A stretch of 64,000 nucleotides of DNA from Gammaproteobacteria bacterium (GTDB lineage Bacteria > Pseudomonadota > Gammaproteobacteria > Pseudomonadales > Cellvibrionaceae). Below the pieces are notes generated by a model. That model was not told the origin of the DNA. It saw nothing but the letters and a program-made list of their open reading frames with translations, and made no database searches. Made by a program: the position numbers and the translations under genes. The DNA is taken from the NCBI GenBank assembly GCA_021151835.1, contig JAGKWO010000020.1, positions 6,958 to 70,957 of the forward strand, written 5' to 3'. Shown one piece after another: positions 16,281 to 25,882 of this stretch (position 1 is the first letter of the stretch; each line of letters begins with the position of its first letter).

Positions 16281-17646
16281 CACTGATTGCTCCATCAATC
16301 ATGCGTGGCTCTTTAGTTTTGGTGCGCATGTAATCTGTAGCACCGGCATCTCTATTTCGTTTTGTGCCCCGTTGCGCAATAGTACCGGCCGCATTAGTAA
16401 TTACTTTTTGGCGAACTTCTGTTTCAAATAAAATATTGTCAATTTCGGCCTGTAAGCGTTGACGTGAATAATCAATTTCTGTCGACGCCGCATCACCTAC
16501 TGATGCAATGTTTGGCTCTTGCGCACCGGCATTTAATAAATCTCGAACAATGAGTGCTTTTTCCATTGCTCGAGCCAGCGCAATTTCTCCAGTAAGTTTG
16601 TTAGCGAGAATGGCCTGCTCATCTAACGGCGCACGTTTCAAATCCTGAATTGTCAAATCATTAATAACCAGGCCCATTCCTGGAACAGATAATTTATCCA
16701 ATTCAGCGGCCGACATTTTGTAGTTCAGCGGTTTACTCATTAACGGTTTTAAATCAGCGCTCACAACCTCACGCTCTTTGCGATATTGGAAACGCAAACC
16801 TTGACCCATTTTTGTTTTTAATTTGTCACAACTTGCGCAAGTCCTTACTTCACGTTCACCCACTACTGCAGTTGCCCAGGATGTAGCACTGGTTGCCGTT
16901 GGAAAGACGCGCGCAATATTGCTATCACCCGTAACATCATCCGGATCCTCGGGTGCGAGAGAACCTACTTGGTGTTCGTAACCCGCGCCGATGGTGTCTT
17001 CAACAATCCTGATAGGTGGTTGCCCAAGGCCCCCTTTCTTAATACCACCAGCAAACGTAACACCGCTGTTCCCTGCTGTAGCTTCAATGCTTTCTTCTGC
17101 AGTAACCGGATTCTCCCCAGCCTTCGATGCTTTGTCCCAGGAACTTTTGCGGGTAACCGCAATCCACCCCTCAACGGGATCCCTACCCGCACGTAGATCA
17201 GCCTTTGCATCACGACATGTTTTTAAAGACAGCGTGTAAGTTTCCTTGGCGTCTTTCAGGCCTTTCGTCAACGTGTCATACAACCCCGGCCAGTTCTCCT
17301 GGATCTTTGATAAGCCCCATGCACTAAACACCGCAGTAGCCGCGCCCAGAACATCGTCCGACAAGCCATAAACATTGTGTTTCATATCAGAGAATGTTTC
17401 GGCAATACCAAAACTCGGATCAAAACTGCATCCACGAAACATATTCCATTCTGCACCGGCAGACAGGTTGAGCGTAGTTTTATTGGATTGGTGGTAATAC
17501 ATCATGGGATCACCTCCACCGATAGCGTAATACCAGGAACCATCACCAGTGGGGCGAACAATGTCACCGGCCATCGTCGAATGAGTGATGACAACTAAAA
17601 ATCCCAGAATGATTTTTTTTGCAATTGATAATGTGAATGTACTCAT
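16273..17646 (-). CDS. ICE conjugation protein, PFL_4711 family (TraH-like)
   Basis: A 457-residue exported protein. A signal peptide (KIILGFLVVITHSTMA) is followed by GDIVRPTGDGSWYYAIGGGDPM, characteristic of the PFL_4711 family of type G ICEs, and a CSFDPS and a CASCDKLK cysteine motif. The family corresponds in position to TraH-like pilus-assembly proteins of F-type systems and is thought to act in the periplasm or at the outer membrane. An in-frame extension to 17781 overlaps the upstream gene and lacks a signal peptide, so ATG 17646 is used; the gap to the preceding stop is four bases. Confidence 0.85.
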   Translation of the reverse strand: MSTFTLSIAKKIILGFLVVITHSTMAGDIVRPTGDGSWYYAIGGGDPMMYYHQSNKTTLNLSAGAEWNMFRGCSFDPSFGIAETFSDMKHNVYGLSDDVLGAATAVFSAWGLSKIQENWPGLYDTLTKGLKDAKETYTLSLKTCRDAKADLRAGRDPVEGWIAVTRKSSWDKASKAGENPVTAEESIEATAGNSGVTFAGGIKKGGLGQPPIRIVEDTIGAGYEHQVGSLAPEDPDDVTGDSNIARVFPTATSATSWATAVVGEREVRTCASCDKLKTKMGQGLRFQYRKEREVVSADLKPLMSKPLNYKMSAAELDKLSVPGMGLVINDLTIQDLKRAPLDEQAILANKLTGEIALARAMEKALIVRDLLNAGAQEPNIASVGDAASTEIDYSRQRLQAEIDNILFETEVRQKVITNAAGTIAQRGTKRNRDAGATDYMRTKTKEPRMIDGAISDE

Positions 17647-17650
17647 AGGA

Positions 17651-18619
17651 TTAACTCTTGAAATCAATTTTGAAGAGGAATGCTTGCCCCTTTTTTTCAC
17701 AGCAGGAATAGCGTCGCCACAACGTCCACATGTAACTTTCACGCGTGATGTTTTTTCCATTTGCCCAGGTAGCTGGGCCATTTAAAATGCGCGTGGAGTC
17801 TTCAACCCAAGGCACCAGCATTTGAAAGCGATTGTCACCGCCTTCATTGACATTGACTGGCCCCGGTTTCCAACAGCGGTTATCGCAGTCACCAGTAAGA
17901 GGCAAATAAATATGTGGCTGTGCATTACGCGTAACAATTTCTGTCGCACGATGCGCCGCTACGGCAGCATTGATAGGATCGTATGGATGTGCACCCCATC
18001 CGCAACGTGGATACAACGGTGCCCATGAGCCTTCCAATAATCCGGAGAGCCAGGAACCGGTGCCTGTCTTGAAGCGTGGCAAACCTAAAATTGATTGTGG
18101 GTACAGTTGCTCGATGCCAGGTTCATTCCATGAGGGATCATGACTGCTAAGAAAATACGGCATCATCGGAATATCAAGCATTGATTCGCAGAAATATTCC
18201 TCACCACCCAAGCTGTTATAAATGGGTAGCGCCGGGTGGGAAATCACATCGACACTTTTAAAATCCAATGCAGTTGCTTGATCCTGAATACTCTCGCTTT
18301 GGCCGATTGCACCACTCGGATTGTGGTTCCAATCTTTGGTGTCCTCCCACTCAGATTGATAGGTATAGCTGGACACAACCAGGTCAGGAATGTAATGCCG
18401 AACACGCATCGACGTTTCGACGCTGCAAGAAAATATTTTGCACTTCAACCAGAAGCACATACCTATTAGTTCCCAATCAAAACAGTCGGTACACTCAACA
18501 GCGGATTCCACAATATCCATCGTCCCAAACTTCCCGTTCTTTTTCCCTGTCTTCACAGTTTGAGCAGCGGCCGATAATGACAATACAGCAATCACCATTG
18601 ATGCTATCCATCGTTTCAT
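17651..18619 (-). CDS. ICE conjugation protein, PFL_4710 family (TraU-like)
   Basis: A 322-residue exported, cysteine-rich protein. After the signal peptide (IASMVIAVLSLSAAAQ) comes a dense set of cysteines (VECTDCFDWELIGMCFWLKC), then GGEEYFCESM, PRCGWGAHPYDPINAAVAAHR and GDCDNRC. This matches the TraU-like PFL_4710 family, periplasmic proteins needed for mating-pair formation and probably held by disulphide bonds. The start overlaps the previous stop (ATGA). The neighbouring DsbC/thioredoxin-like gene upstream may serve its disulphides. Confidence 0.86.
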   Translation of the reverse strand: MKRWIASMVIAVLSLSAAAQTVKTGKKNGKFGTMDIVESAVECTDCFDWELIGMCFWLKCKIFSCSVETSMRVRHYIPDLVVSSYTYQSEWEDTKDWNHNPSGAIGQSESIQDQATALDFKSVDVISHPALPIYNSLGGEEYFCESMLDIPMMPYFLSSHDPSWNEPGIEQLYPQSILGLPRFKTGTGSWLSGLLEGSWAPLYPRCGWGAHPYDPINAAVAAHRATEIVTRNAQPHIYLPLTGDCDNRCWKPGPVNVNEGGDNRFQMLVPWVEDSTRILNGPATWANGKNITRESYMWTLWRRYSCCEKKGQAFLFKIDFKS

Positions 18620-19056
18620 GGCGCTTCCTCCAGGTTGCGATGTGATTTATACAGCGCGAGCGCTCTTTGAATATCTGTGATGCCATACACCACGTATTGA
18701 CCCTGGTTAAAAACTACCGCTGGAATCTTCTCTAATTGGTACTGCACCATTTTTTCATGGCCACGGTAGGCTTCACGTATCGCCTTCTGAAATTCCATTC
18801 CTTGCACAGAGGCTAAATAGGTTTTCATGATTTTTTTGGCTCGATCAATATCACCTGGAAGCGCCGGTAAATATTTCTCTTTTATCCTTTCTGGAATGCT
18901 CAAATCATAGTGAATCACTTCAATACCAGATACATTGCCCAATGCCGTCGGAGTATCGGTAAACACTTCGATTTGTGTTTGCGCGTGGCCAATGTTTGAA
19001 ATACTGAAAAGCAGCAGCAACGTGAATTGGCAAAGTACATTACGCGTGAATTTCAT
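18616..19056 (-). CDS. ICE conjugation protein, PFL_4709 family
   Basis: A 146-residue exported protein with a clear signal peptide (VLCQFTLLLLFSISNIGHAQ) and a thioredoxin-like strand pattern (IEVFTDTP at the start of the mature form, IPAVVFNQGQYVVYGITDI near the end). The PFL_4709 family (DUF1525) is found between the VirB4-like ATPase and the TraU-like protein in type G ICEs. No CxxC motif is present, so it is not an active oxidoreductase. The longer frame to 19164 overlaps the preceding small gene and has no signal peptide; ATG 19056 is preferred. Confidence 0.83.
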   Translation of the reverse strand: MKFTRNVLCQFTLLLLFSISNIGHAQTQIEVFTDTPTALGNVSGIEVIHYDLSIPERIKEKYLPALPGDIDRAKKIMKTYLASVQGMEFQKAIREAYRGHEKMVQYQLEKIPAVVFNQGQYVVYGITDIQRALALYKSHRNLEEAP

Positions 19057-19243
19057 GAGGCACACTCCATATTGTTTGACCATTAACATCCGATTGAAAC
19101 GCATCATCCGTTGCGATAAGCAATTCACTTTTTTTGCTGGCCTGCACCAGATAAAAAAGATCATCTCTTTTCAACTCACTCAGATGACACGGAATTTCTT
19201 TATCATCCGCAATTTTTAATGCGTAACTTATAGACTCGCTCAT
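19040..19243 (-). CDS. Small cytoplasmic conjugation-operon protein, unknown
   Basis: A 67-residue soluble protein without signal or membrane segments (starts MSESISYALKIADDKEIPC). It lies 15 bases after the VirB4-like ATPase stop and overlaps the start of the next gene by 17 bases, so it is tightly embedded in the operon. The content is mixed alpha/beta with charged residues. I know no family; tight packing is the main evidence that it is real. Confidence 0.55.
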   Translation of the reverse strand: MSESISYALKIADDKEIPCHLSELKRDDLFYLVQASKKSELLIATDDAFQSDVNGQTIWSVPHEIHA

Positions 19244-19258
19244 ATCTATTTCCTCGAC

Positions 19259-22090
19259 TTACCCCGCTTTACGTCGCCCGCTAGCGATCATTTCCCCAAT
19301 CATCGTTGCAGCTTCAAGCTCTGTGATATTGTGTTGATCCATCAATTTCGCTCGCGCCGTTTTTTCCTCTTTCTCCGATTGTCCCAATGCCAGGCATAAA
19401 CCAGGAGGAACAATCCGGAATAGACCTTGAACGGTATCGCTCATGATTACGCCCTCGGTGTATTTGCGAGGCGCTTTGGTTGTGGAAAGCAACATGGTTC
19501 TTTGATCCGGAGTAAGCGCCTTAAAACGTTCGATATTGGCGAGTTCACCTTGATCAACGAACAAACACATCCACCACTCAAACATCGCGAGCATTTTTTC
19601 TGCATCGTCGGGATAATCTTTCATATTTTGCGTGGCTTGCCATAACCACAAACCCATACGTCGTCCAAGCAATTTGGAAAGTACGACCAAATAGGCAGCA
19701 AGCAATTTGTCGGTAGTAATAACGTGAGCTTCGTCGGTGAGATTGATGGTCGGCCGCCCATCGCGCTGCGTGCGTTGCGCTCGTGCAACGACTTGATTCA
19801 CTATGGAGATATAAGCAACGGATAGCTTGTCTTTATTGGATCCACCCGATGCCAGCGCACCCATCTCAATCCGGATGTAATCAGCATCAGGTAATTCATC
19901 GCCGGGACGATTGAATAATTCGCCAGCAAAGCCATCAATAAATAAACCCATCGCCTCAACCATCTCATCGATACGTCCAGCACGTTCAGGTTTATTTGTT
20001 TTCAAATCCGCGAGCGCATTAATCACATCCTCTGTGAGCAAATCTTTTTTCTTGGCAAGTTTTGCTGCTCTCGCCGAATTTAAAATGGCGGTCTTAATCA
20101 ATCCCACATCCGAGCGACTCATTCGCGCTTCTTCCATGACCTCACCACCGGTTACCATTAAGCGACCGATAATAAGCATTTCACCTAGGATATCGCGTTG
20201 CGAATTGTCTAACTCATCAGTCTCTTTTGCAGCAGACTGGAGCTCTGCAGAACCATCCATTACCTCTTCAATGACAGAATGACTCTGTTTTAAATTTCCA
20301 TCGTCATCAAAGAGATCAAGTGCAGGTTTAAACGGAGGGATGGACGGGGCTTGTCCAGGTCGAAGAACAATATCAACAACGCTCTTACCCCACAGTTTGA
20401 AAAACTCAGAGAGGAGGTTAAAACTGTTACCCGCTTCAATCACCACCCATCGAGGATTGTGTACGGCGGTGATTAACATTTGCAGCCACACCAACGTGGC
20501 GGACTTACCCGCACCAGTAGGCCCAAATAAGAATAAATGTCCGTTCTTCGTGCGATCACCCTGGAATAATGGGTCGCACGTAAATGCCTCACCACCGCGA
20601 TTAAAACCAAGAATGCCTGGATTGCCGGTACCAACACTGCGACCGTATACCGGTAATAAATTTGCCAGGTGGTGTGCGTAAACAAGGCGCTGACGAATCT
20701 CAACTTGCGCTAGTGCAGGATCATAAGCACCGGGAATAAATCGAATGTAGCGATCCAATCGTACTTCGTCGTATTCAGGATCAATCAGCTGTAATCCATT
20801 TGCACTGAGTTTGGTATCGACCTGCATAATGATGTTATCCATTTCATCATCATCTACCGCACGCACAGCAATTCCGATGCTGTAAGGATAAAGTTTATTG
20901 CCTCGGGCAATTTGCGCCCGAGCATGTGCAACATCGTCTCGTGTTGCCTGGGCTTCCGGCGTATCACCCTTTGAATTTTTCGAGAGTTTTTCCAAATGTT
21001 TGCGCACAGCGCTTTGCGGCTTCACGACAAAATTAGTGATAACCATGGAGCCTTCTGGAAGCTCATCAATCAAACATGTGATGCGTGCATTTGCACCGCT
21101 CACCTCTTCCTCACTGATATAACGCTCCGCTGACAGCTGTCCAATTTTGGGAACCTGACTCATTTGCTCAACAGACAATACCGTGTGCGGCATGCCATCA
21201 AAATACCAACAGTTGGTAGATTTATCAGAGCGTACATCGCGAGTCATAATATCGTTGGATAAATCGTATTCAGCGGTTTTCTCATCCTCCGTATGCGCGT
21301 ACGGATTCATTTTCAACCAGGCTTCAACATCGCCTTTCGTTTGTTTCGGATTTGGATTGAACCATCGAAACAACCAGTCACGAATGGCTTTGCCCTTTAA
21401 ACGCCGCCCATTTAATCCCGCTGCGCGCAGCATTTGATGAACACGCTCGCACTGCGTATCCAATTCTTTTTCTGGGGTCATGCCTTTACGTCGGGTACTG
21501 GCACCGGTATGTCGACGATAAAACACCACATAGGATTTTCGTTTTGAACCACCCCATGGACGGTCATTTGCCAATGGATCTGTAAACAAACCACCTTTGC
21601 GTGACATATCGGCAACATGGGGTCGTAAAATATTTTCGATGAAGTGATCGGTGTATTTATCAACTACGGTATCGCGTTGTGCATGCACATTAATCGCATG
21701 CGCTTTTACCGCATCAGCAAGTGACGTAAATGCGGCCGCATCCAACCAGGAATAGGTTGATACAACCCAGGGACATACTGTGTGTTCTTCAAAAGCCCCC
21801 GTAATAAAATCGCGAATCTGATTGCGTTGCTGTAATAGAAACTCTTTTGAACGTGCCTCGGTGGGTACTGGTTGCAATTCAAAAACAGCCGCAACACTGC
21901 GTCCATCCTCCAATAGCAACTTATCGTCTTCAATAATATCCAGCCACGGCAAATAACCCGCAATGGGTGATCGATAGGTGTAAGCGCGTTTGACATCCGT
22001 TGCGGTAACCGGTTTGCCATTTAAAGGCGATCCACGTAACAGAAAATCGCGGATGCCTTCAGATACTTTCATAAATGGATCTGACGTCAT
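19259..22090 (-). CDS. VirB4/TraC-like conjugative transfer ATPase (PFL_4706 family)
   Basis: A 943-residue cytoplasmic/peripheral ATPase that powers assembly of the mating channel. The Walker A motif GPTGAGKSATL lies near residue 525 (LFLFGPTGAGKS), followed by WVVIEAGNSFNLLSEFFKLWG and the C-terminal NLTDEAHVITTDKLLA Walker B/arginine-finger region. The N-terminal third (SPIAGYLPWLDIIEDDKLLL) is the family-specific domain. Its length is that of TIGR03744-type ATPases of ICEs. The start overlaps the preceding lipoprotein stop by four bases. Confidence 0.92.
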   Translation of the reverse strand: MTSDPFMKVSEGIRDFLLRGSPLNGKPVTATDVKRAYTYRSPIAGYLPWLDIIEDDKLLLEDGRSVAAVFELQPVPTEARSKEFLLQQRNQIRDFITGAFEEHTVCPWVVSTYSWLDAAAFTSLADAVKAHAINVHAQRDTVVDKYTDHFIENILRPHVADMSRKGGLFTDPLANDRPWGGSKRKSYVVFYRRHTGASTRRKGMTPEKELDTQCERVHQMLRAAGLNGRRLKGKAIRDWLFRWFNPNPKQTKGDVEAWLKMNPYAHTEDEKTAEYDLSNDIMTRDVRSDKSTNCWYFDGMPHTVLSVEQMSQVPKIGQLSAERYISEEEVSGANARITCLIDELPEGSMVITNFVVKPQSAVRKHLEKLSKNSKGDTPEAQATRDDVAHARAQIARGNKLYPYSIGIAVRAVDDDEMDNIIMQVDTKLSANGLQLIDPEYDEVRLDRYIRFIPGAYDPALAQVEIRQRLVYAHHLANLLPVYGRSVGTGNPGILGFNRGGEAFTCDPLFQGDRTKNGHLFLFGPTGAGKSATLVWLQMLITAVHNPRWVVIEAGNSFNLLSEFFKLWGKSVVDIVLRPGQAPSIPPFKPALDLFDDDGNLKQSHSVIEEVMDGSAELQSAAKETDELDNSQRDILGEMLIIGRLMVTGGEVMEEARMSRSDVGLIKTAILNSARAAKLAKKKDLLTEDVINALADLKTNKPERAGRIDEMVEAMGLFIDGFAGELFNRPGDELPDADYIRIEMGALASGGSNKDKLSVAYISIVNQVVARAQRTQRDGRPTINLTDEAHVITTDKLLAAYLVVLSKLLGRRMGLWLWQATQNMKDYPDDAEKMLAMFEWWMCLFVDQGELANIERFKALTPDQRTMLLSTTKAPRKYTEGVIMSDTVQGLFRIVPPGLCLALGQSEKEEKTARAKLMDQHNITELEAATMIGEMIASGRRKAG

Positions 22091-22587
22091 TCGTGAAATA
22101 ACTCCAGTGGTTGTGATTTATTGGCTTCTTTTTTTTGTGCGTCTTCACGCTCTTTTATTTTTTTTACACGGTGGTCCGTCACAATTTTTGCCGCATCCAA
22201 GGTTTCACCCGGCAATGCATAGGGCTGGCGGTCGTACATGGAAAAGCGTGTGATGTACGCCGGAATGGGTGCACCGGTTAACCCTACGGCATGCGGACGC
22301 ACGTACATAAACAAATCAGGATTGGGTAACCGTGGATACAAATGATCCAGACGCGCAGGATATGGCGGCAATTCCAATTGCAAATCGTCATCATGCAATG
22401 CAGGACGCTGGAGTAATTCAGCCTGACGTTTATCGAGCTGCTCGGTGTTGGTACCGGTGTAATCCTCATAAACCTGTTTCATATTCGGTGCATCAGGATT
22501 TGTTACGCCTTCCAAGGACGACGCGCACCCGGTGCAAAGCACGATAATAAAAATTGCGATAATGCGATTAATCCATGCGATTAACAT
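22087..22587 (-). CDS. Conjugative transfer lipoprotein (TIGR03751-type)
   Basis: A 166-residue lipoprotein: signal peptide MLIAWINRIIAIFIIVLCTGC gives a lipobox with the lipidated cysteine at residue 21. The mature part contains PNMKQVYEDYTGTNTEQ and YPRLPNPDLFMYVRPH, as in the lipoprotein between the VirB10-like and VirB4-like genes of type G ICEs; it may be a VirB7-like outer-membrane core component. An AGGAGG site lies before ATG 22587; the longer frame to 22815 is discarded because it overlaps the VirB10-like gene. It ends in a lysine/glutamate-rich tail. Confidence 0.85.
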   Translation of the reverse strand: MLIAWINRIIAIFIIVLCTGCASSLEGVTNPDAPNMKQVYEDYTGTNTEQLDKRQAELLQRPALHDDDLQLELPPYPARLDHLYPRLPNPDLFMYVRPHAVGLTGAPIPAYITRFSMYDRQPYALPGETLDAAKIVTDHRVKKIKEREDAQKKEANKSQPLELFHE

Positions 22588-24082
22588 GATTGCCTCCTGT
22601 GGAATAAGCGAGCTTGCGCGCATCGCTGTGATAGTCGATGTACAAATCTTGGGTAATGTTGAGAGACACTTTGGCCGATGGGTCGACGTAGATTGCATCG
22701 AAAGAGTCACGCATCCGTTTGCTGTAAAAGTCAGTTGCTGCCGCGATGGTGTCGGAATAGGTTTGGTTATTGATGAAGGCTGATTTATTGCCTGTAACTG
22801 AGGTCGAGCCACCACCTAACGGATTGTCAGTGGTCGTAGTCTCTGCGGCAGCTTTAGCTTCAAAATGACTGGCAGCTGCACCGAGCAGCCCCATAGTGAA
22901 CATTTGCTTGTGCGCATCGGTAACCCGCTTCCCAGGGATGCAGGGAATACCTTGCGGATTGGTCACATAACCAATACTTGCCGACGCCTCACCTTCGGCA
23001 AAAGGAGATTGGGATTTACCCGCTTTGGATCCTGAACCACCTTGCTCTTGTTCATAACCCATATGGTGAACACGGCCATCGGTAAATGTGTAGGTGGCCT
23101 TCGTTAAGCTCACCGCCGCGCACGACAAGTTCCAGTTACCACGTACAATGCCTTCAAAAATAATTCCTTTTAAACCTGGAATGCGCAAACCGTTGGTCGC
23201 CAGGTTTTCTTCACCGACAATGAATTTTGCGGGAAATGGATCATTGACCTTTCCACCCAGCGGCACAGTACCGATTAATGCGGTCATTGCCACCGCTTCG
23301 AAAATAGTGCCACGAGCGGGGATCGTGTAATACGGTTTAACGTCTGCCAGTACTTTGCCGCCGGATTTTTTTAACGTATTGGTTAATTCAGTTTTTTCCG
23401 CTTGTTGTGTTATCGCACCTGCAGCAGATTTCACATCACCCAAACCGTTACCCAATTTTTCACGCAACATTTTTTCCGCTAATTTTGGATCAGTGGTAAG
23501 CAACTGGGTGCGCGTCATCGGACGAACAACGACATATCCGGGTAACGCTTGCGGCTCCAATGAATACCCTTTTTTATTTTTACTACTTCCACCTGAGCCA
23601 TCCGAATAACCTAAATCGGTCGTAGTGACTTCATACCCATTATTTTCAGCAGTAGAGTCGTCATTCTGTTTCACCACATTTTTAGTAAGCGTATCAACAG
23701 CAGTTTGCATTGACGAAAATTGTTCAAGAACTTGACTTACCCGTGGGTCTGTTACGCTGGTAGATCCCCCACTGTTTCCCTTGTTCTGCAGAGCAGTCAA
23801 TTGACGTCTCATTTCATCCATGTCTTTATTCAATTTTTCATTTTTTGCTTCGGATTCGACAAAGCGAGCCTGAACTTCACGAATAGTCTCCGCAACCGTA
23901 TCGCCATCTTCAGTTTTGGGAGCATTCCCTTTCTTTTTCCCTGTATCCTTTTCAGATTGAACAGTTTCGGTTTTCTTCCCCGGTTCCTCACTGTCAGAAT
24001 TCACGTAGGCGACAATCACAATGGCCGCCAATGCAGCGACGCATACCCACACCAACTTATTGCTGCTCATACTAGTAGCCAT
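22568..24082 (-). CDS. VirB10/TraB-like core protein (PFL_4705 family)
   Basis: A 504-residue protein that spans from the inner membrane to the outer-membrane channel. One N-terminal transmembrane helix (KLVWVCVAALAAIVIVAYV) is followed by a charged coiled-coil linker (about 60-110, EVQARFVESEAKNEKLNKDM), a serine/glycine/asparagine linker and a beta-barrel C-terminal domain (PYYTIPARGTIFEAVAMTAL; GNWNLSCAAVSLTKATYTF). This is the TraB/VirB10 layout. The frame reaches 24106 but GGAGGACGG places the start at ATG 24082, overlapping the previous gene by 11 bases. Confidence 0.88.
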   Translation of the reverse strand: MATSMSSNKLVWVCVAALAAIVIVAYVNSDSEEPGKKTETVQSEKDTGKKKGNAPKTEDGDTVAETIREVQARFVESEAKNEKLNKDMDEMRRQLTALQNKGNSGGSTSVTDPRVSQVLEQFSSMQTAVDTLTKNVVKQNDDSTAENNGYEVTTTDLGYSDGSGGSSKNKKGYSLEPQALPGYVVVRPMTRTQLLTTDPKLAEKMLREKLGNGLGDVKSAAGAITQQAEKTELTNTLKKSGGKVLADVKPYYTIPARGTIFEAVAMTALIGTVPLGGKVNDPFPAKFIVGEENLATNGLRIPGLKGIIFEGIVRGNWNLSCAAVSLTKATYTFTDGRVHHMGYEQEQGGSGSKAGKSQSPFAEGEASASIGYVTNPQGIPCIPGKRVTDAHKQMFTMGLLGAAASHFEAKAAAETTTTDNPLGGGSTSVTGNKSAFINNQTYSDTIAAATDFYSKRMRDSFDAIYVDPSAKVSLNITQDLYIDYHSDARKLAYSTGGNHVNRMD

Positions 24083-24878
24083 AACCGTCCTCCTGGATTG
24101 CTGCATTGAAGGGAACGGAAGAAATCAGATATAACGTTGTCCGGTCTTCAAGACTGCCTTTAGGCCCTAACTGGAGGTGTTGCGGTGTGATGTGGGAAAA
24201 ATTGCCCTGTACTAATCCTGGATTAACCGCGAGATTCAATTCGCTTTGGTTAATCAGCAATACGGCGGTGATATGCAAACCATAACCTGACCAGGCACCC
24301 ACTACACTGAGACGGTATTGCTCACCTTTCTGGCTACGCATTAATGGAAAATTGGCAGGAATTTGAACCAATGGCATAGTCGCAATATCCGGATTAACCG
24401 GCATCAATCGACGCGGCGCGTACAGCGACTGCGAGGCGAAACGTGTGAGCACAATTTCTGGTGGATCTAATAGATCCTGAACACCTTCCAACAAATCCCT
24501 GGGCGGTTCATCATTGTGTTGTGCAATAACACGATCCGGATCTTCGATGACAAGGGATTCCGCTAATGCATTTTCCTGCGTAACCAGGTCAATTAAATAT
24601 ACTGTTTGGTTATCTGCGCTTGGGGCGACGACTCTCGCTTTATCGAACGGCTGGGTCGCTTTCCAATAAACAATTTGCTGATTGGGTGCAAGTGACTCAA
24701 GCGAACTAATCAATGACTTGGGTATCTGCAACGTGACATCAGTTGGAAACGTCACGCGTACTTCTTCACCAACTGGCAAAATAATCGTAATAGGATTCTT
24801 ATCCCACACCAGCATACGGTCTGCATAAGCAAGCAATGGAAAACTACACAGAAGGATTATCAACAATGATTTCTTCAT
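24072..24878 (-). CDS. VirB9/TraK-like protein (PFL_4704 family)
   Basis: A 268-residue exported beta-rich protein. The signal peptide (LLIILLCSFPLLAYA) is followed by DRMLVWDKNPITIILPVGEEVRVTFP, the start expected of TraK/VirB9-like secretin-related core proteins of type G ICEs (DUF3438). It probably forms the outer-membrane core with the VirB10-like protein and the lipoprotein encoded downstream. Start and upstream stop overlap by four bases (ATGA). Confidence 0.85.
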   Translation of the reverse strand: MKKSLLIILLCSFPLLAYADRMLVWDKNPITIILPVGEEVRVTFPTDVTLQIPKSLISSLESLAPNQQIVYWKATQPFDKARVVAPSADNQTVYLIDLVTQENALAESLVIEDPDRVIAQHNDEPPRDLLEGVQDLLDPPEIVLTRFASQSLYAPRRLMPVNPDIATMPLVQIPANFPLMRSQKGEQYRLSVVGAWSGYGLHITAVLLINQSELNLAVNPGLVQGNFSHITPQHLQLGPKGSLEDRTTLYLISSVPFNAAIQEDGYGY

Positions 24879-25552
24879 GACTTATTCGCCCTCTCTTTTT
24901 TGCTTTTTTCTTCGGCTTCTTTCTCCGCGCGAGTCGGGTCTACCATGAAGCCGTCCACCGCCATACCCATTTCGTTACAGTTGCGGAAATCAGGCACAAC
25001 ACGGAGCGAATAATTCATAGCAACATTTTTGATGACCATTCCCCCTACGCGCTCCTGGAGCTTCATGACCATGGCCACACTAAAAACATTTACACCCACA
25101 TCGCTGACAAAACCCTCTTGGTAAAAAAGCTCTTCCGTTAACACACGGGTTCGATCCAGTTCACCTGCCCGACTTTTCTCAGCCATGTTTTTCTTAAGCC
25201 ACGACTCAAATTCCGGTGTGATCAAGCATTTGTATTTTTCAATTGCTTTTTTGTAATCCGCCTTTCCTGACTCCGGCCAATCATTGAGCCCACGCCATAC
25301 ATAATGCGCAAATGAATAGGTGTTAGGCTTCTGAAGCATCCCTGGTTTTAATGTGGCACCTCGGGATAAATCCGGCGGTACATGTACCGTAATTTCACTT
25401 TGCCGCTGGTAATTTACATACGCCTGGAAAAACGCCAGGCCGAATGCAAAAACTAAAGCAATGCGTAATGTCCAAATGTGAGAATCGCGCGAATGAAGCG
25501 CGTTGCGTGCATCACCCACGGCGTGCTCCTTTTCCAAAACGTCTGGATTCAC
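24875..25552 (-). CDS. VirB8-like inner-membrane protein (PFL_4703 family)
   Basis: A 225-residue bitopic inner-membrane protein: a short cytoplasmic N-terminus, one transmembrane helix (TLRIALVFAFGLAFFQAYV) and a periplasmic domain containing HVPPDLSRG, FAHYVWRGLNDWP and NYSLRVVPDF, as in DUF2895 proteins of type G ICEs. Family members take the VirB8/TraE place as an assembly scaffold. The C-terminus is a lysine/glutamate tail (EKEAEEKSKKERANKS). It starts with GTG at 25552 inside the previous gene, a 41-base overlap. Confidence 0.82.
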   Translation of the reverse strand: MNPDVLEKEHAVGDARNALHSRDSHIWTLRIALVFAFGLAFFQAYVNYQRQSEITVHVPPDLSRGATLKPGMLQKPNTYSFAHYVWRGLNDWPESGKADYKKAIEKYKCLITPEFESWLKKNMAEKSRAGELDRTRVLTEELFYQEGFVSDVGVNVFSVAMVMKLQERVGGMVIKNVAMNYSLRVVPDFRNCNEMGMAVDGFMVDPTRAEKEAEEKSKKERANKS

Positions 25553-25868
25553 CGATGTATTTGGTGTTTACCAAACCGAAATTTATCTTCATCAACAGCA
25601 CCTTTTCTTTAAACCAGGTGAGGTAATATTTCTGGCGAATGTACTTCAGCCATTCCAACAAACCCCACGTAATACCAAGACCGATAATCAAACCAATCAC
25701 AATGCCGAACATGATGATTCCGATAGCGACACCGATCATCACGCCGATAATTAATCCAGCAACAGCGCCAACCAAAATTGATGTCATCAATTCGGTTTGC
25801 GTGCAGTCGTAATAAACGATGGGTTCCTGATTGACCGCGTCCGCCAAGGGATCATCATGCTCTGACAT
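25512..25868 (-). CDS. VirB3-like small membrane protein (TIGR03750/DUF3487)
   Basis: A 118-residue protein with two adjacent glycine/isoleucine-rich membrane helices (ILVGAVAGLIIGVMIGVAIG and IMFGIVIGLIIGLGITWGLL), followed by a basic cytoplasmic tail (YIRQKYYLTWFKEKVLLMKI). This is the DUF3487 form, occupying the VirB3-like place between the pilin-like protein and the VirB8-like protein. An AGGAGG ribosome-binding site fixes the start at ATG 25868 rather than 25907. Confidence 0.82.
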   Translation of the reverse strand: MSEHDDPLADAVNQEPIVYYDCTQTELMTSILVGAVAGLIIGVMIGVAIGIIMFGIVIGLIIGLGITWGLLEWLKYIRQKYYLTWFKEKVLLMKINFGLVNTKYIGESRRFGKGARRG

Positions 25869-25882
25869 AGTGGCCTCCTGGT

